This document shows positions 38,599-51,900 of a stretch of 64,000 nt of DNA, in pieces. Location: positions 17,056,269 through 17,120,268 of the forward strand of contig NC_092572.1 in the NCBI RefSeq assembly GCF_037975245.1, written 5' to 3'. The translations under genes were made by a program, and so were the position numbers. How positions within the stretch are numbered: position 1 is the first letter of the stretch; every line of letters starts with the position of its first letter. The notes beneath the pieces were generated by a model. That model saw only the letters and a list, made by a program, of their open reading frames with translations. It was not told the origin of the DNA and ran no database searches. The DNA is from Apostichopus japonicus (taxonomy: Eukaryota; Echinodermata; Holothuroidea; Aspidochirotida; Stichopodidae).

Positions 38599-41500
38599 CG
38601 TCTTTTGCCGATCTTTTACAGCAAGTGCCTAGACGGGGAGCTGTAAGTATTAGTTAATCCACCTAATATCTCAGTCCATACAGTGGCGGGATGGCTTGGC
38701 GCACTGTACGAGCTGATGATCGAGACTCTCTTTTGCATCCCTGGTTCGAAGCCCGGGTGATGACGTCTTTTGCCGATCTTTTACAGCAAGTGCCTAGACG
38801 GGGAGCTGTAAGTATTAGTTAATCCACCTAATATCTCAGTCCATACAGTGGCGGGATGGCTTGGCGCACTGTACGAGCTGATGATCGAGACTCTCTTTTG
38901 CATCCCTGGTTCGAAGCCCGGGTGATGACGTCTTTTGCCGATCTTTTACAGCAAGTGCCTAGACGGGGAGCTGTAAGTATTAGTTAATCCACCTAATATC
39001 TCAGTCCATACAGTGGCGGGATGGCTTGGCGCACTGTACGAGCTGATGATCGAGACTCTCTTTTGCATCCCTGGTTCGAAGCCCGGGTGATGACGTCTTT
39101 TGCCGATCTTTTACAGCAAGTGCCTAGACGGGGAGCTGTAAGTATTAGTTAATCCACCTAATATCTCAGTCCATACAGTGGCGGGATGGCTTGGCGCACT
39201 GTACGAGCTGATGATCGAGACTCTCTTTTGCATCCCTGGTTCGAAGCCCGGGTGATGACGTCTTTTGCCGATCTTTTACAGCAAGTGCCTAGACGGGGAG
39301 CTGTAAGTATTAGTTAATCCACCTAATATCTCAGTCCATACAGTGGCGGGATGGCTTGGCGCACTGTACGAGCTGATGATCGAGACTCTCTTTTGCATCC
39401 CTGGTTCGAAGCCCGGGTGATGACGTCTTTTGCCGATCTTTTACAGCAAGTGCCTAGACGGGGAGCTGTAAGTATTAGTTAATCCACCTAATATCTCAGT
39501 CCATACAGTGGCGGGATGGCTTGGCGCACTGTACGAGCTGATGATCGAGACTCTCTTTTGCATCCCTGGTTCGAAGCCCGGGTGATGACGTCTTTTGCCG
39601 ATCTTTTACAGCAAGTGCCTAGACGGGGAGCTGTAAGTATTAGTTAATCCACCTAATATCTCAGTCCATACAGTGGCGGGATGGCTTGGCGCACTGTACG
39701 AGCTGATGATCGAGACTCTCTTTTGCATCCCTGGTTCGAAGCCCGGGTGATGACGTCTTTTGCCGATCTTTTACAGCAAGTGCCTAGACGGGGAGCTGTA
39801 AGTATTAGTTAATCCACCTAATATCTCAGTCCATACAGTGGCGGGATGGCTTGGCGCACTGTACGAGCTGATGATCGAGACTCTCTTTTGCATCCCTGGT
39901 TCGAAGCCCGGGTGATGACGTCTTTTGCCGATCTTTTACAGCAAGTGCCTAGACGGGGAGCTGTAAGTATTAGTTAATCCACCTAATATCTCAGTCCATA
40001 CAGTGGCGGGATGGCTTGGCGCACTGTACGAGCTGATGATCGAGACTCTCTTTTGCATCCCTGGTTCGAAGCCCGGGTGATGACGTCTTTTGCCGATCTT
40101 TTACAGCAAGTGCCTAGACGGGGAGCTGTAAGTATTAGTTAATCCACCTAATATCTCAGTCCATACAGTGGCGGGATGGCTTGGCGCACTGTACGAGCTG
40201 ATGATCGAGACTCTCTTTTGCATCCCTGGTTCGAAGCCCGGGTGATGACGTCTTTTGCCGATCTTTTACAGCAAGTGCCTAGACGGGGAGCTGTAAGTAT
40301 TAGTTAATCCACCTAATATCTCAGTCCATACAGTGGCGGGATGGCTTGGCGCACTGTACGAGCTGATGATCGAGACTCTCTTTTGCATCCCTGGTTCGAA
40401 GCCCGGGTGATGACGTCTTTTGCCGATCTTTTACAGCAAGTGCCTAGACGGGGAGCTGTAAGTATTAGTTAATCCACCTAATATCTCAGTCCATACAGTG
40501 GCGGGATGGCTTGGCGCACTGTACGAGCTGATGATCGAGACTCTCTTTTGCATCCCTGGTTCGAAGCCCGGGTGATGACGTCTTTTGCCGATCTTTTACA
40601 GCAAGTGCCTAGACGGGGAGCTGTAAGTATTAGTTAATCCACCTAATATCTCAGTCCATACAGTGGCGGGATGGCTTGGCGCACTGTACGAGCTGATGAT
40701 CGAGACTCTCTTTTGCATCCCTGGTTCGAAGCCCGGGTGATGACGTCTTTTGCCGATCTTTTACAGCAAGTGCCTAGACGGGGAGCTGTAAGTATTAGTT
40801 AATCCACCTAATATCTCAGTCCATACAGTGGCGGGATGGCTTGGCGCACTGTACGAGCTGATGATCGAGACTCTCTTTTGCATCCCTGGTTCGAAGCCCG
40901 GGTGATGACGTCTTTTGCCGATCTTTTACAGCAAGTGCCTAGACGGGGAGCTGTAAGTATTAGTTAATCCACCTAATATCTCAGTCCATACAGTGGCGGG
41001 ATGGCTTGGCGCACTGTACGAGCTGATGATCGAGACTCTCTTTTGCATCCCTGGTTCGAAGCCCGGGTGATGACGTCTTTTGCCGATCTTTTACAGCAAG
41101 TGCCTAGACGGGGAGCTGTAAGTATTAGTTAATCCACCTAATATCTCAGTCCATACAGTGGCGGGATGGCTTGGCGCACTGTACGAGCTGATGATCGAGA
41201 CTCTCTTTTGCATCCCTGGTTCGAAGCCCGGGTGATGACGTCTTTTGCCGATCTTTTACAGCAAGTGCCTAGACGGGGAGCTGTAAGTATTAGTTAATCC
41301 ACCTAATATCTCAGTCCATACAGTGGCGGGATGGCTTGGCGCACTGTACGAGCTGATGATCGAGACTCTCTTTTGCATCCCTGGTTCGAAGCCCGGGTGA
41401 TGACGTCTTTTGCCGATCTTTTACAGCAAGTGCCTAGACGGGGAGCTGTAAGTATTAGTTAATCCACCTAATATCTCAGTCCATACAGTGGCGGGATGGC

Positions 41501-44500
41501 TTGGCGCACTGTACGAGCTGATGATCGAGACTCTCTTTTGCATCCCTGGTTCGAAGCCCGGGTGATGACGTCTTTTGCCGATCTTTTACAGCAAGTGCCT
41601 AGACGGGGAGCTGTAAGTATTAGTTAATCCACCTAATATCTCAGTCCATACAGTGGCGGGATGGCTTGGCGCACTGTACGAGCTGATGATCGAGACTCTC
41701 TTTTGCATCCCTGGTTCGAAGCCCGGGTGATGACGTCTTTTGCCGATCTTTTACAGCAAGTGCCTAGACGGGGAGCTGTAAGTATTAGTTAATCCACCTA
41801 ATATCTCAGTCCATACAGTGGCGGGATGGCTTGGCGCACTGTACGAGCTGATGATCGAGACTCTCTTTTGCATCCCTGGTTCGAAGCCCGGGTGATGACG
41901 TCTTTTGCCGATCTTTTACAGCAAGTGCCTAGACGGGGAGCTGTAAGTATTAGTTAATCCACCTAATATCTCAGTCCATACAGTGGCGGGATGGCTTGGC
42001 GCACTGTACGAGCTGATGATCGAGACTCTCTTTTGCATCCCTGGTTCGAAGCCCGGGTGATGACGTCTTTTGCCGATCTTTTACAGCAAGTGCCTAGACG
42101 GGGAGCTGTAAGTATTAGTTAATCCACCTAATATCTCAGTCCATACAGTGGCGGGATGGCTTGGCGCACTGTACGAGCTGATGATCGAGACTCTCTTTTG
42201 CATCCCTGGTTCGAAGCCCGGGTGATGACGTCTTTTGCCGATCTTTTACAGCAAGTGCCTAGACGGGGAGCTGTAAGTATTAGTTAATCCACCTAATATC
42301 TCAGTCCATACAGTGGCGGGATGGCTTGGCGCACTGTACGAGCTGATGATCGAGACTCTCTTTTGCATCCCTGGTTCGAAGCCCGGGTGATGACGTCTTT
42401 TGCCGATCTTTTACAGCAAGTGCCTAGACGGGGAGCTGTAAGTATTAGTTAATCCACCTAATATCTCAGTCCATACAGTGGCGGGATGGCTTGGCGCACT
42501 GTACGAGCTGATGATCGAGACTCTCTTTTGCATCCCTGGTTCGAAGCCCGGGTGATGACGTCTTTTGCCGATCTTTTACAGCAAGTGCCTAGACGGGGAG
42601 CTGTAAGTATTAGTTAATCCACCTAATATCTCAGTCCATACAGTGGCGGGATGGCTTGGCGCACTGTACGAGCTGATGATCGAGACTCTCTTTTGCATCC
42701 CTGGTTCGAAGCCCGGGTGATGACGTCTTTTGCCGATCTTTTACAGCAAGTGCCTAGACGGGGAGCTGTAAGTATTAGTTAATCCACCTAATATCTCAGT
42801 CCATACAGTGGCGGGATGGCTTGGCGCACTGTACGAGCTGATGATCGAGACTCTCTTTTGCATCCCTGGTTCGAAGCCCGGGTGATGACGTCTTTTGCCG
42901 ATCTTTTACAGCAAGTGCCTAGACGGGGAGCTGTAAGTATTAGTTAATCCACCTAATATCTCAGTCCATACAGTGGCGGGATGGCTTGGCGCACTGTACG
43001 AGCTGATGATCGAGACTCTCTTTTGCATCCCTGGTTCGAAGCCCGGGTGATGACGTCTTTTGCCGATCTTTTACAGCAAGTGCCTAGACGGGGAGCTGTA
43101 AGTATTAGTTAATCCACCTAATATCTCAGTCCATACAGTGGCGGGATGGCTTGGCGCACTGTACGAGCTGATGATCGAGACTCTCTTTTGCATCCCTGGT
43201 TCGAAGCCCGGGTGATGACGTCTTTTGCCGATCTTTTACAGCAAGTGCCTAGACGGGGAGCTGTAAGTATTAGTTAATCCACCTAATATCTCAGTCCATA
43301 CAGTGGCGGGATGGCTTGGCGCACTGTACGAGCTGATGATCGAGACTCTCTTTTGCATCCCTGGTTCGAAGCCCGGGTGATGACGTCTTTTGCCGATCTT
43401 TTACAGCAAGTGCCTAGACGGGGAGCTGTAAGTATTAGTTAATCCACCTAATATCTCAGTCCATACAGTGGCGGGATGGCTTGGCGCACTGTACGAGCTG
43501 ATGATCGAGACTCTCTTTTGCATCCCTGGTTCGAAGCCCGGGTGATGACGTCTTTTGCCGATCTTTTACAGCAAGTGCCTAGACGGGGAGCTGTAAGTAT
43601 TAGTTAATCCACCTAATATCTCAGTCCATACAGTGGCGGGATGGCTTGGCGCACTGTACGAGCTGATGATCGAGACTCTCTTTTGCATCCCTGGTTCGAA
43701 GCCCGGGTGATGACGTCTTTTGCCGATCTTTTACAGCAAGTGCCTAGACGGGGAGCTGTAAGTATTAGTTAATCCACCTAATATCTCAGTCCATACAGTG
43801 GCGGGATGGCTTGGCGCACTGTACGAGCTGATGATCGAGACTCTCTTTTGCATCCCTGGTTCGAAGCCCGGGTGATGACGTCTTTTGCCGATCTTTTACA
43901 GCAAGTGCCTAGACGGGGAGCTGTAAGTATTAGTTAATCCACCTAATATCTCAGTCCATACAGTGGCGGGATGGCTTGGCGCACTGTACGAGCTGATGAT
44001 CGAGACTCTCTTTTGCATCCCTGGTTCGAAGCCCGGGTGATGACGTCTTTTGCCGATCTTTTACAGCAAGTGCCTAGACGGGGAGCTGTAAGTATTAGTT
44101 AATCCACCTAATATCTCAGTCCATACAGTGGCGGGATGGCTTGGCGCACTGTACGAGCTGATGATCGAGACTCTCTTTTGCATCCCTGGTTCGAAGCCCG
44201 GGTGATGACGTCTTTTGCCGATCTTTTACAGCAAGTGCCTAGACGGGGAGCTGTAAGTATTAGTTAATCCACCTAATATCTCAGTCCATACAGTGGCGGG
44301 ATGGCTTGGCGCACTGTACGAGCTGATGATCGAGACTCTCTTTTGCATCCCTGGTTCGAAGCCCGGGTGATGACGTCTTTTGCCGATCTTTTACAGCAAG
44401 TGCCTAGACGGGGAGCTGTAAGTATTAGTTAATCCACCTAATATCTCAGTCCATACAGTGGCGGGATGGCTTGGCGCACTGTACGAGCTGATGATCGAGA

Positions 44501-47500
44501 CTCTCTTTTGCATCCCTGGTTCGAAGCCCGGGTGATGACGTCTTTTGCCGATCTTTTACAGCAAGTGCCTAGACGGGGAGCTGTAAGTATTAGTTAATCC
44601 ACCTAATATCTCAGTCCATACAGTGGCGGGATGGCTTGGCGCACTGTACGAGCTGATGATCGAGACTCTCTTTTGCATCCCTGGTTCGAAGCCCGGGTGA
44701 TGACGTCTTTTGCCGATCTTTTACAGCAAGTGCCTAGACGGGGAGCTGTAAGTATTAGTTAATCCACCTAATATCTCAGTCCATACAGTGGCGGGATGGC
44801 TTGGCGCACTGTACGAGCTGATGATCGAGACTCTCTTTTGCATCCCTGGTTCGAAGCCCGGGTGATGACGTCTTTTGCCGATCTTTTACAGCAAGTGCCT
44901 AGACGGGGAGCTGTAAGTATTAGTTAATCCACCTAATATCTCAGTCCATACAGTGGCGGGATGGCTTGGCGCACTGTACGAGCTGATGATCGAGACTCTC
45001 TTTTGCATCCCTGGTTCGAAGCCCGGGTGATGACGTCTTTTGCCGATCTTTTACAGCAAGTGCCTAGACGGGGAGCTGTAAGTATTAGTTAATCCACCTA
45101 ATATCTCAGTCCATACAGTGGCGGGATGGCTTGGCGCACTGTACGAGCTGATGATCGAGACTCTCTTTTGCATCCCTGGTTCGAAGCCCGGGTGATGACG
45201 TCTTTTGCCGATCTTTTACAGCAAGTGCCTAGACGGGGAGCTGTAAGTATTAGTTAATCCACCTAATATCTCAGTCCATACAGTGGCGGGATGGCTTGGC
45301 GCACTGTACGAGCTGATGATCGAGACTCTCTTTTGCATCCCTGGTTCGAAGCCCGGGTGATGACGTCTTTTGCCGATCTTTTACAGCAAGTGCCTAGACG
45401 GGGAGCTGTAAGTATTAGTTAATCCACCTAATATCTCAGTCCATACAGTGGCGGGATGGCTTGGCGCACTGTACGAGCTGATGATCGAGACTCTCTTTTG
45501 CATCCCTGGTTCGAAGCCCGGGTGATGACGTCTTTTGCCGATCTTTTACAGCAAGTGCCTAGACGGGGAGCTGTAAGTATTAGTTAATCCACCTAATATC
45601 TCAGTCCATACAGTGGCGGGATGGCTTGGCGCACTGTACGAGCTGATGATCGAGACTCTCTTTTGCATCCCTGGTTCGAAGCCCGGGTGATGACGTCTTT
45701 TGCCGATCTTTTACAGCAAGTGCCTAGACGGGGAGCTGTAAGTATTAGTTAATCCACCTAATATCTCAGTCCATACAGTGGCGGGATGGCTTGGCGCACT
45801 GTACGAGCTGATGATCGAGACTCTCTTTTGCATCCCTGGTTCGAAGCCCGGGTGATGACGTCTTTTGCCGATCTTTTACAGCAAGTGCCTAGACGGGGAG
45901 CTGTAAGTATTAGTTAATCCACCTAATATCTCAGTCCATACAGTGGCGGGATGGCTTGGCGCACTGTACGAGCTGATGATCGAGACTCTCTTTTGCATCC
46001 CTGGTTCGAAGCCCGGGTGATGACGTCTTTTGCCGATCTTTTACAGCAAGTGCCTAGACGGGGAGCTGTAAGTATTAGTTAATCCACCTAATATCTCAGT
46101 CCATACAGTGGCGGGATGGCTTGGCGCACTGTACGAGCTGATGATCGAGACTCTCTTTTGCATCCCTGGTTCGAAGCCCGGGTGATGACGTCTTTTGCCG
46201 ATCTTTTACAGCAAGTGCCTAGACGGGGAGCTGTAAGTATTAGTTAATCCACCTAATATCTCAGTCCATACAGTGGCGGGATGGCTTGGCGCACTGTACG
46301 AGCTGATGATCGAGACTCTCTTTTGCATCCCTGGTTCGAAGCCCGGGTGATGACGTCTTTTGCCGATCTTTTACAGCAAGTGCCTAGACGGGGAGCTGTA
46401 AGTATTAGTTAATCCACCTAATATCTCAGTCCATACAGTGGCGGGATGGCTTGGCGCACTGTACGAGCTGATGATCGAGACTCTCTTTTGCATCCCTGGT
46501 TCGAAGCCCGGGTGATGACGTCTTTTGCCGATCTTTTACAGCAAGTGCCTAGACGGGGAGCTGTAAGTATTAGTTAATCCACCTAATATCTCAGTCCATA
46601 CAGTGGCGGGATGGCTTGGCGCACTGTACGAGCTGATGATCGAGACTCTCTTTTGCATCCCTGGTTCGAAGCCCGGGTGATGACGTCTTTTGCCGATCTT
46701 TTACAGCAAGTGCCTAGACGGGGAGCTGTAAGTATTAGTTAATCCACCTAATATCTCAGTCCATACAGTGGCGGGATGGCTTGGCGCACTGTACGAGCTG
46801 ATGATCGAGACTCTCTTTTGCATCCCTGGTTCGAAGCCCGGGTGATGACGTCTTTTGCCGATCTTTTACAGCAAGTGCCTAGACGGGGAGCTGTAAGTAT
46901 TAGTTAATCCACCTAATATCTCAGTCCATACAGTGGCGGGATGGCTTGGCGCACTGTACGAGCTGATGATCGAGACTCTCTTTTGCATCCCTGGTTCGAA
47001 GCCCGGGTGATGACGTCTTTTGCCGATCTTTTACAGCAAGTGCCTAGACGGGGAGCTGTAAGTATTAGTTAATCCACCTAATATCTCAGTCCATACAGTG
47101 GCGGGATGGCTTGGCGCACTGTACGAGCTGATGATCGAGACTCTCTTTTGCATCCCTGGTTCGAAGCCCGGGTGATGACGTCTTTTGCCGATCTTTTACA
47201 GCAAGTGCCTAGACGGGGAGCTGTAAGTATTAGTTAATCCACCTAATATCTCAGTCCATACAGTGGCGGGATGGCTTGGCGCACTGTACGAGCTGATGAT
47301 CGAGACTCTCTTTTGCATCCCTGGTTCGAAGCCCGGGTGATGACGTCTTTTGCCGATCTTTTACAGCAAGTGCCTAGACGGGGAGCTGTAAGTATTAGTT
47401 AATCCACCTAATATCTCAGTCCATACAGTGGCGGGATGGCTTGGCGCACTGTACGAGCTGATGATCGAGACTCTCTTTTGCATCCCTGGTTCGAAGCCCG

Positions 47501-48951
47501 GGTGATGACGTCTTTTGCCGATCTTTTACAGCAAGTGCCTAGACGGGGAGCTGTAAGTATTAGTTAATCCACCTAATATCTCAGTCCATACAGTGGCGGG
47601 ATGGCTTGGCGCACTGTACGAGCTGATGATCGAGACTCTCTTTTGCATCCCTGGTTCGAAGCCCGGGTGATGACGTCTTTTGCCGATCTTTTACAGCAAG
47701 TGCCTAGACGGGGAGCTGTAAGTATTAGTTAATCCACCTAATATCTCAGTCCATACAGTGGCGGGATGGCTTGGCGCACTGTACGAGCTGATGATCGAGA
47801 CTCTCTTTTGCATCCCTGGTTCGAAGCCCGGGTGATGACGTCTTTTGCCGATCTTTTACAGCAAGTGCCTAGACGGGGAGCTGTAAGTATTAGTTAATCC
47901 ACCTAATATCTCAGTCCATACAGTGGCGGGATGGCTTGGCGCACTGTACGAGCTGATGATCGAGACTCTCTTTTGCATCCCTGGTTCGAAGCCCGGGTGA
48001 TGACGTCTTTTGCCGATCTTTTACAGCAAGTGCCTAGACGGGGAGCTGTAAGTATTAGTTAATCCACCTAATATCTCAGTCCATACAGTGGCGGGATGGC
48101 TTGGCGCACTGTACGAGCTGATGATCGAGACTCTCTTTTGCATCCCTGGTTCGAAGCCCGGGTGATGACGTCTTTTGCCGATCTTTTACAGCAAGTGCCT
48201 AGACGGGGAGCTGTAAGTATTAGTTAATCCACCTAATATCTCAGTCCATACAGTGGCGGGATGGCTTGGCGCACTGTACGAGCTGATGATCGAGACTCTC
48301 TTTTGCATCCCTGGTTCGAAGCCCGGGTGATGACGTCTTTTGCCGATCTTTTACAGCAAGTGCCTAGACGGGGAGCTGTAAGTATTAGTTAATCCACCTA
48401 ATATCTCAGTCCATACAGTGGCGGGATGGCTTGGCGCACTGTACGAGCTGATGATCGAGACTCTCTTTTGCATCCCTGGTTCGAAGCCCGGGTGATGACG
48501 TCTTTTGCCGATCTTTTACAGCAAGTGCCTAGACGGGGAGCTGTAAGTATTAGTTAATCCACCTAATATCTCAGTCCATACAGTGGCGGGATGGCTTGGC
48601 GCACTGTACGAGCTGATGATCGAGACTCTCTTTTGCATCCCTGGTTCGAAGCCCGGGTGATGACGTCTTTTGCCGATCTTTTACAGCAAGTGCCTAGACG
48701 GGGAGCTGTAAGTATTAGTTAATCCACCTAATATCTCAGTCCATACAGTGGCGGGATGGCTTGGCGCACTGTACGAGCTGATGATCGAGACTCTCTTTTG
48801 CATCCCTGGTTCGAAGCCCGGGTGATGACGTCTTTTGCCGATCTTTTACAGCAAGTGCCTAGACGGGGAGCTGTAAGTATTAGTTAATCCACCTAATATC
48901 TCAGTCCATACAGTGGCGGGATGGCTTGGCGCACTGTACGAGCTGATGATC

Positions 48952-48952
48952 T
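48952..48952 (+). other. G-to-T substitution in array C
   Basis: GATCGAGACT is read as GATCTAGACT, which removes a CpG and creates a TCTAGA site (48950-48955) that the standard unit lacks. It is the only variant seen among about 154 copies and so a possible physical landmark in the array. Confidence 0.85.
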
Positions 48953-51900
48953 AGACTCTCTTTTGCATCCCTGGTTCGAAGCCCGGGTGATGACGTCTTT
49001 TGCCGATCTTTTACAGCAAGTGCCTAGACGGGGAGCTGTAAGTATTAGTTAATCCACCTAATATCTCAGTCCATACAGTGGCGGGATGGCTTGGCGCACT
49101 GTACGAGCTGATGATCGAGACTCTCTTTTGCATCCCTGGTTCGAAGCCCGGGTGATGACGTCTTTTGCCGATCTTTTACAGCAAGTGCCTAGACGGGGAG
49201 CTGTAAGTATTAGTTAATCCACCTAATATCTCAGTCCATACAGTGGCGGGATGGCTTGGCGCACTGTACGAGCTGATGATCGAGACTCTCTTTTGCATCC
49301 CTGGTTCGAAGCCCGGGTGATGACGTCTTTTGCCGATCTTTTACAGCAAGTGCCTAGACGGGGAGCTGTAAGTATTAGTTAATCCACCTAATATCTCAGT
49401 CCATACAGTGGCGGGATGGCTTGGCGCACTGTACGAGCTGATGATCGAGACTCTCTTTTGCATCCCTGGTTCGAAGCCCGGGTGATGACGTCTTTTGCCG
49501 ATCTTTTACAGCAAGTGCCTAGACGGGGAGCTGTAAGTATTAGTTAATCCACCTAATATCTCAGTCCATACAGTGGCGGGATGGCTTGGCGCACTGTACG
49601 AGCTGATGATCGAGACTCTCTTTTGCATCCCTGGTTCGAAGCCCGGGTGATGACGTCTTTTGCCGATCTTTTACAGCAAGTGCCTAGACGGGGAGCTGTA
49701 AGTATTAGTTAATCCACCTAATATCTCAGTCCATACAGTGGCGGGATGGCTTGGCGCACTGTACGAGCTGATGATCGAGACTCTCTTTTGCATCCCTGGT
49801 TCGAAGCCCGGGTGATGACGTCTTTTGCCGATCTTTTACAGCAAGTGCCTAGACGGGGAGCTGTAAGTATTAGTTAATCCACCTAATATCTCAGTCCATA
49901 CAGTGGCGGGATGGCTTGGCGCACTGTACGAGCTGATGATCGAGACTCTCTTTTGCATCCCTGGTTCGAAGCCCGGGTGATGACGTCTTTTGCCGATCTT
50001 TTACAGCAAGTGCCTAGACGGGGAGCTGTAAGTATTAGTTAATCCACCTAATATCTCAGTCCATACAGTGGCGGGATGGCTTGGCGCACTGTACGAGCTG
50101 ATGATCGAGACTCTCTTTTGCATCCCTGGTTCGAAGCCCGGGTGATGACGTCTTTTGCCGATCTTTTACAGCAAGTGCCTAGACGGGGAGCTGTAAGTAT
50201 TAGTTAATCCACCTAATATCTCAGTCCATACAGTGGCGGGATGGCTTGGCGCACTGTACGAGCTGATGATCGAGACTCTCTTTTGCATCCCTGGTTCGAA
50301 GCCCGGGTGATGACGTCTTTTGCCGATCTTTTACAGCAAGTGCCTAGACGGGGAGCTGTAAGTATTAGTTAATCCACCTAATATCTCAGTCCATACAGTG
50401 GCGGGATGGCTTGGCGCACTGTACGAGCTGATGATCGAGACTCTCTTTTGCATCCCTGGTTCGAAGCCCGGGTGATGACGTCTTTTGCCGATCTTTTACA
50501 GCAAGTGCCTAGACGGGGAGCTGTAAGTATTAGTTAATCCACCTAATATCTCAGTCCATACAGTGGCGGGATGGCTTGGCGCACTGTACGAGCTGATGAT
50601 CGAGACTCTCTTTTGCATCCCTGGTTCGAAGCCCGGGTGATGACGTCTTTTGCCGATCTTTTACAGCAAGTGCCTAGACGGGGAGCTGTAAGTATTAGTT
50701 AATCCACCTAATATCTCAGTCCATACAGTGGCGGGATGGCTTGGCGCACTGTACGAGCTGATGATCGAGACTCTCTTTTGCATCCCTGGTTCGAAGCCCG
50801 GGTGATGACGTCTTTTGCCGATCTTTTACAGCAAGTGCCTAGACGGGGAGCTGTAAGTATTAGTTAATCCACCTAATATCTCAGTCCATACAGTGGCGGG
50901 ATGGCTTGGCGCACTGTACGAGCTGATGATCGAGACTCTCTTTTGCATCCCTGGTTCGAAGCCCGGGTGATGACGTCTTTTGCCGATCTTTTACAGCAAG
51001 TGCCTAGACGGGGAGCTGTAAGTATTAGTTAATCCACCTAATATCTCAGTCCATACAGTGGCGGGATGGCTTGGCGCACTGTACGAGCTGATGATCGAGA
51101 CTCTCTTTTGCATCCCTGGTTCGAAGCCCGGGTGATGACGTCTTTTGCCGATCTTTTACAGCAAGTGCCTAGACGGGGAGCTGTAAGTATTAGTTAATCC
51201 ACCTAATATCTCAGTCCATACAGTGGCGGGATGGCTTGGCGCACTGTACGAGCTGATGATCGAGACTCTCTTTTGCATCCCTGGTTCGAAGCCCGGGTGA
51301 TGACGTCTTTTGCCGATCTTTTACAGCAAGTGCCTAGACGGGGAGCTGTAAGTATTAGTTAATCCACCTAATATCTCAGTCCATACAGTGGCGGGATGGC
51401 TTGGCGCACTGTACGAGCTGATGATCGAGACTCTCTTTTGCATCCCTGGTTCGAAGCCCGGGTGATGACGTCTTTTGCCGATCTTTTACAGCAAGTGCCT
51501 AGACGGGGAGCTGTAAGTATTAGTTAATCCACCTAATATCTCAGTCCATACAGTGGCGGGATGGCTTGGCGCACTGTACGAGCTGATGATCGAGACTCTC
51601 TTTTGCATCCCTGGTTCGAAGCCCGGGTGATGACGTCTTTTGCCGATCTTTTACAGCAAGTGCCTAGACGGGGAGCTGTAAGTATTAGTTAATCCACCTA
51701 ATATCTCAGTCCATACAGTGGCGGGATGGCTTGGCGCACTGTACGAGCTGATGATCGAGACTCTCTTTTGCATCCCTGGTTCGAAGCCCGGGTGATGACG
51801 TCTTTTGCCGATCTTTTACAGCAAGTGCCTAGACGGGGAGCTGTAAGTATTAGTTAATCCACCTAATATCTCAGTCCATACAGTGGCGGGATGGCTTGGC

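Noticed and set aside
38288-38657. Open reading frames of 60-115 codons spanning gap 2
   Set aside because: Same cause: each is stitched across 100 N, and the flanks are satellite units in opposite orientations.
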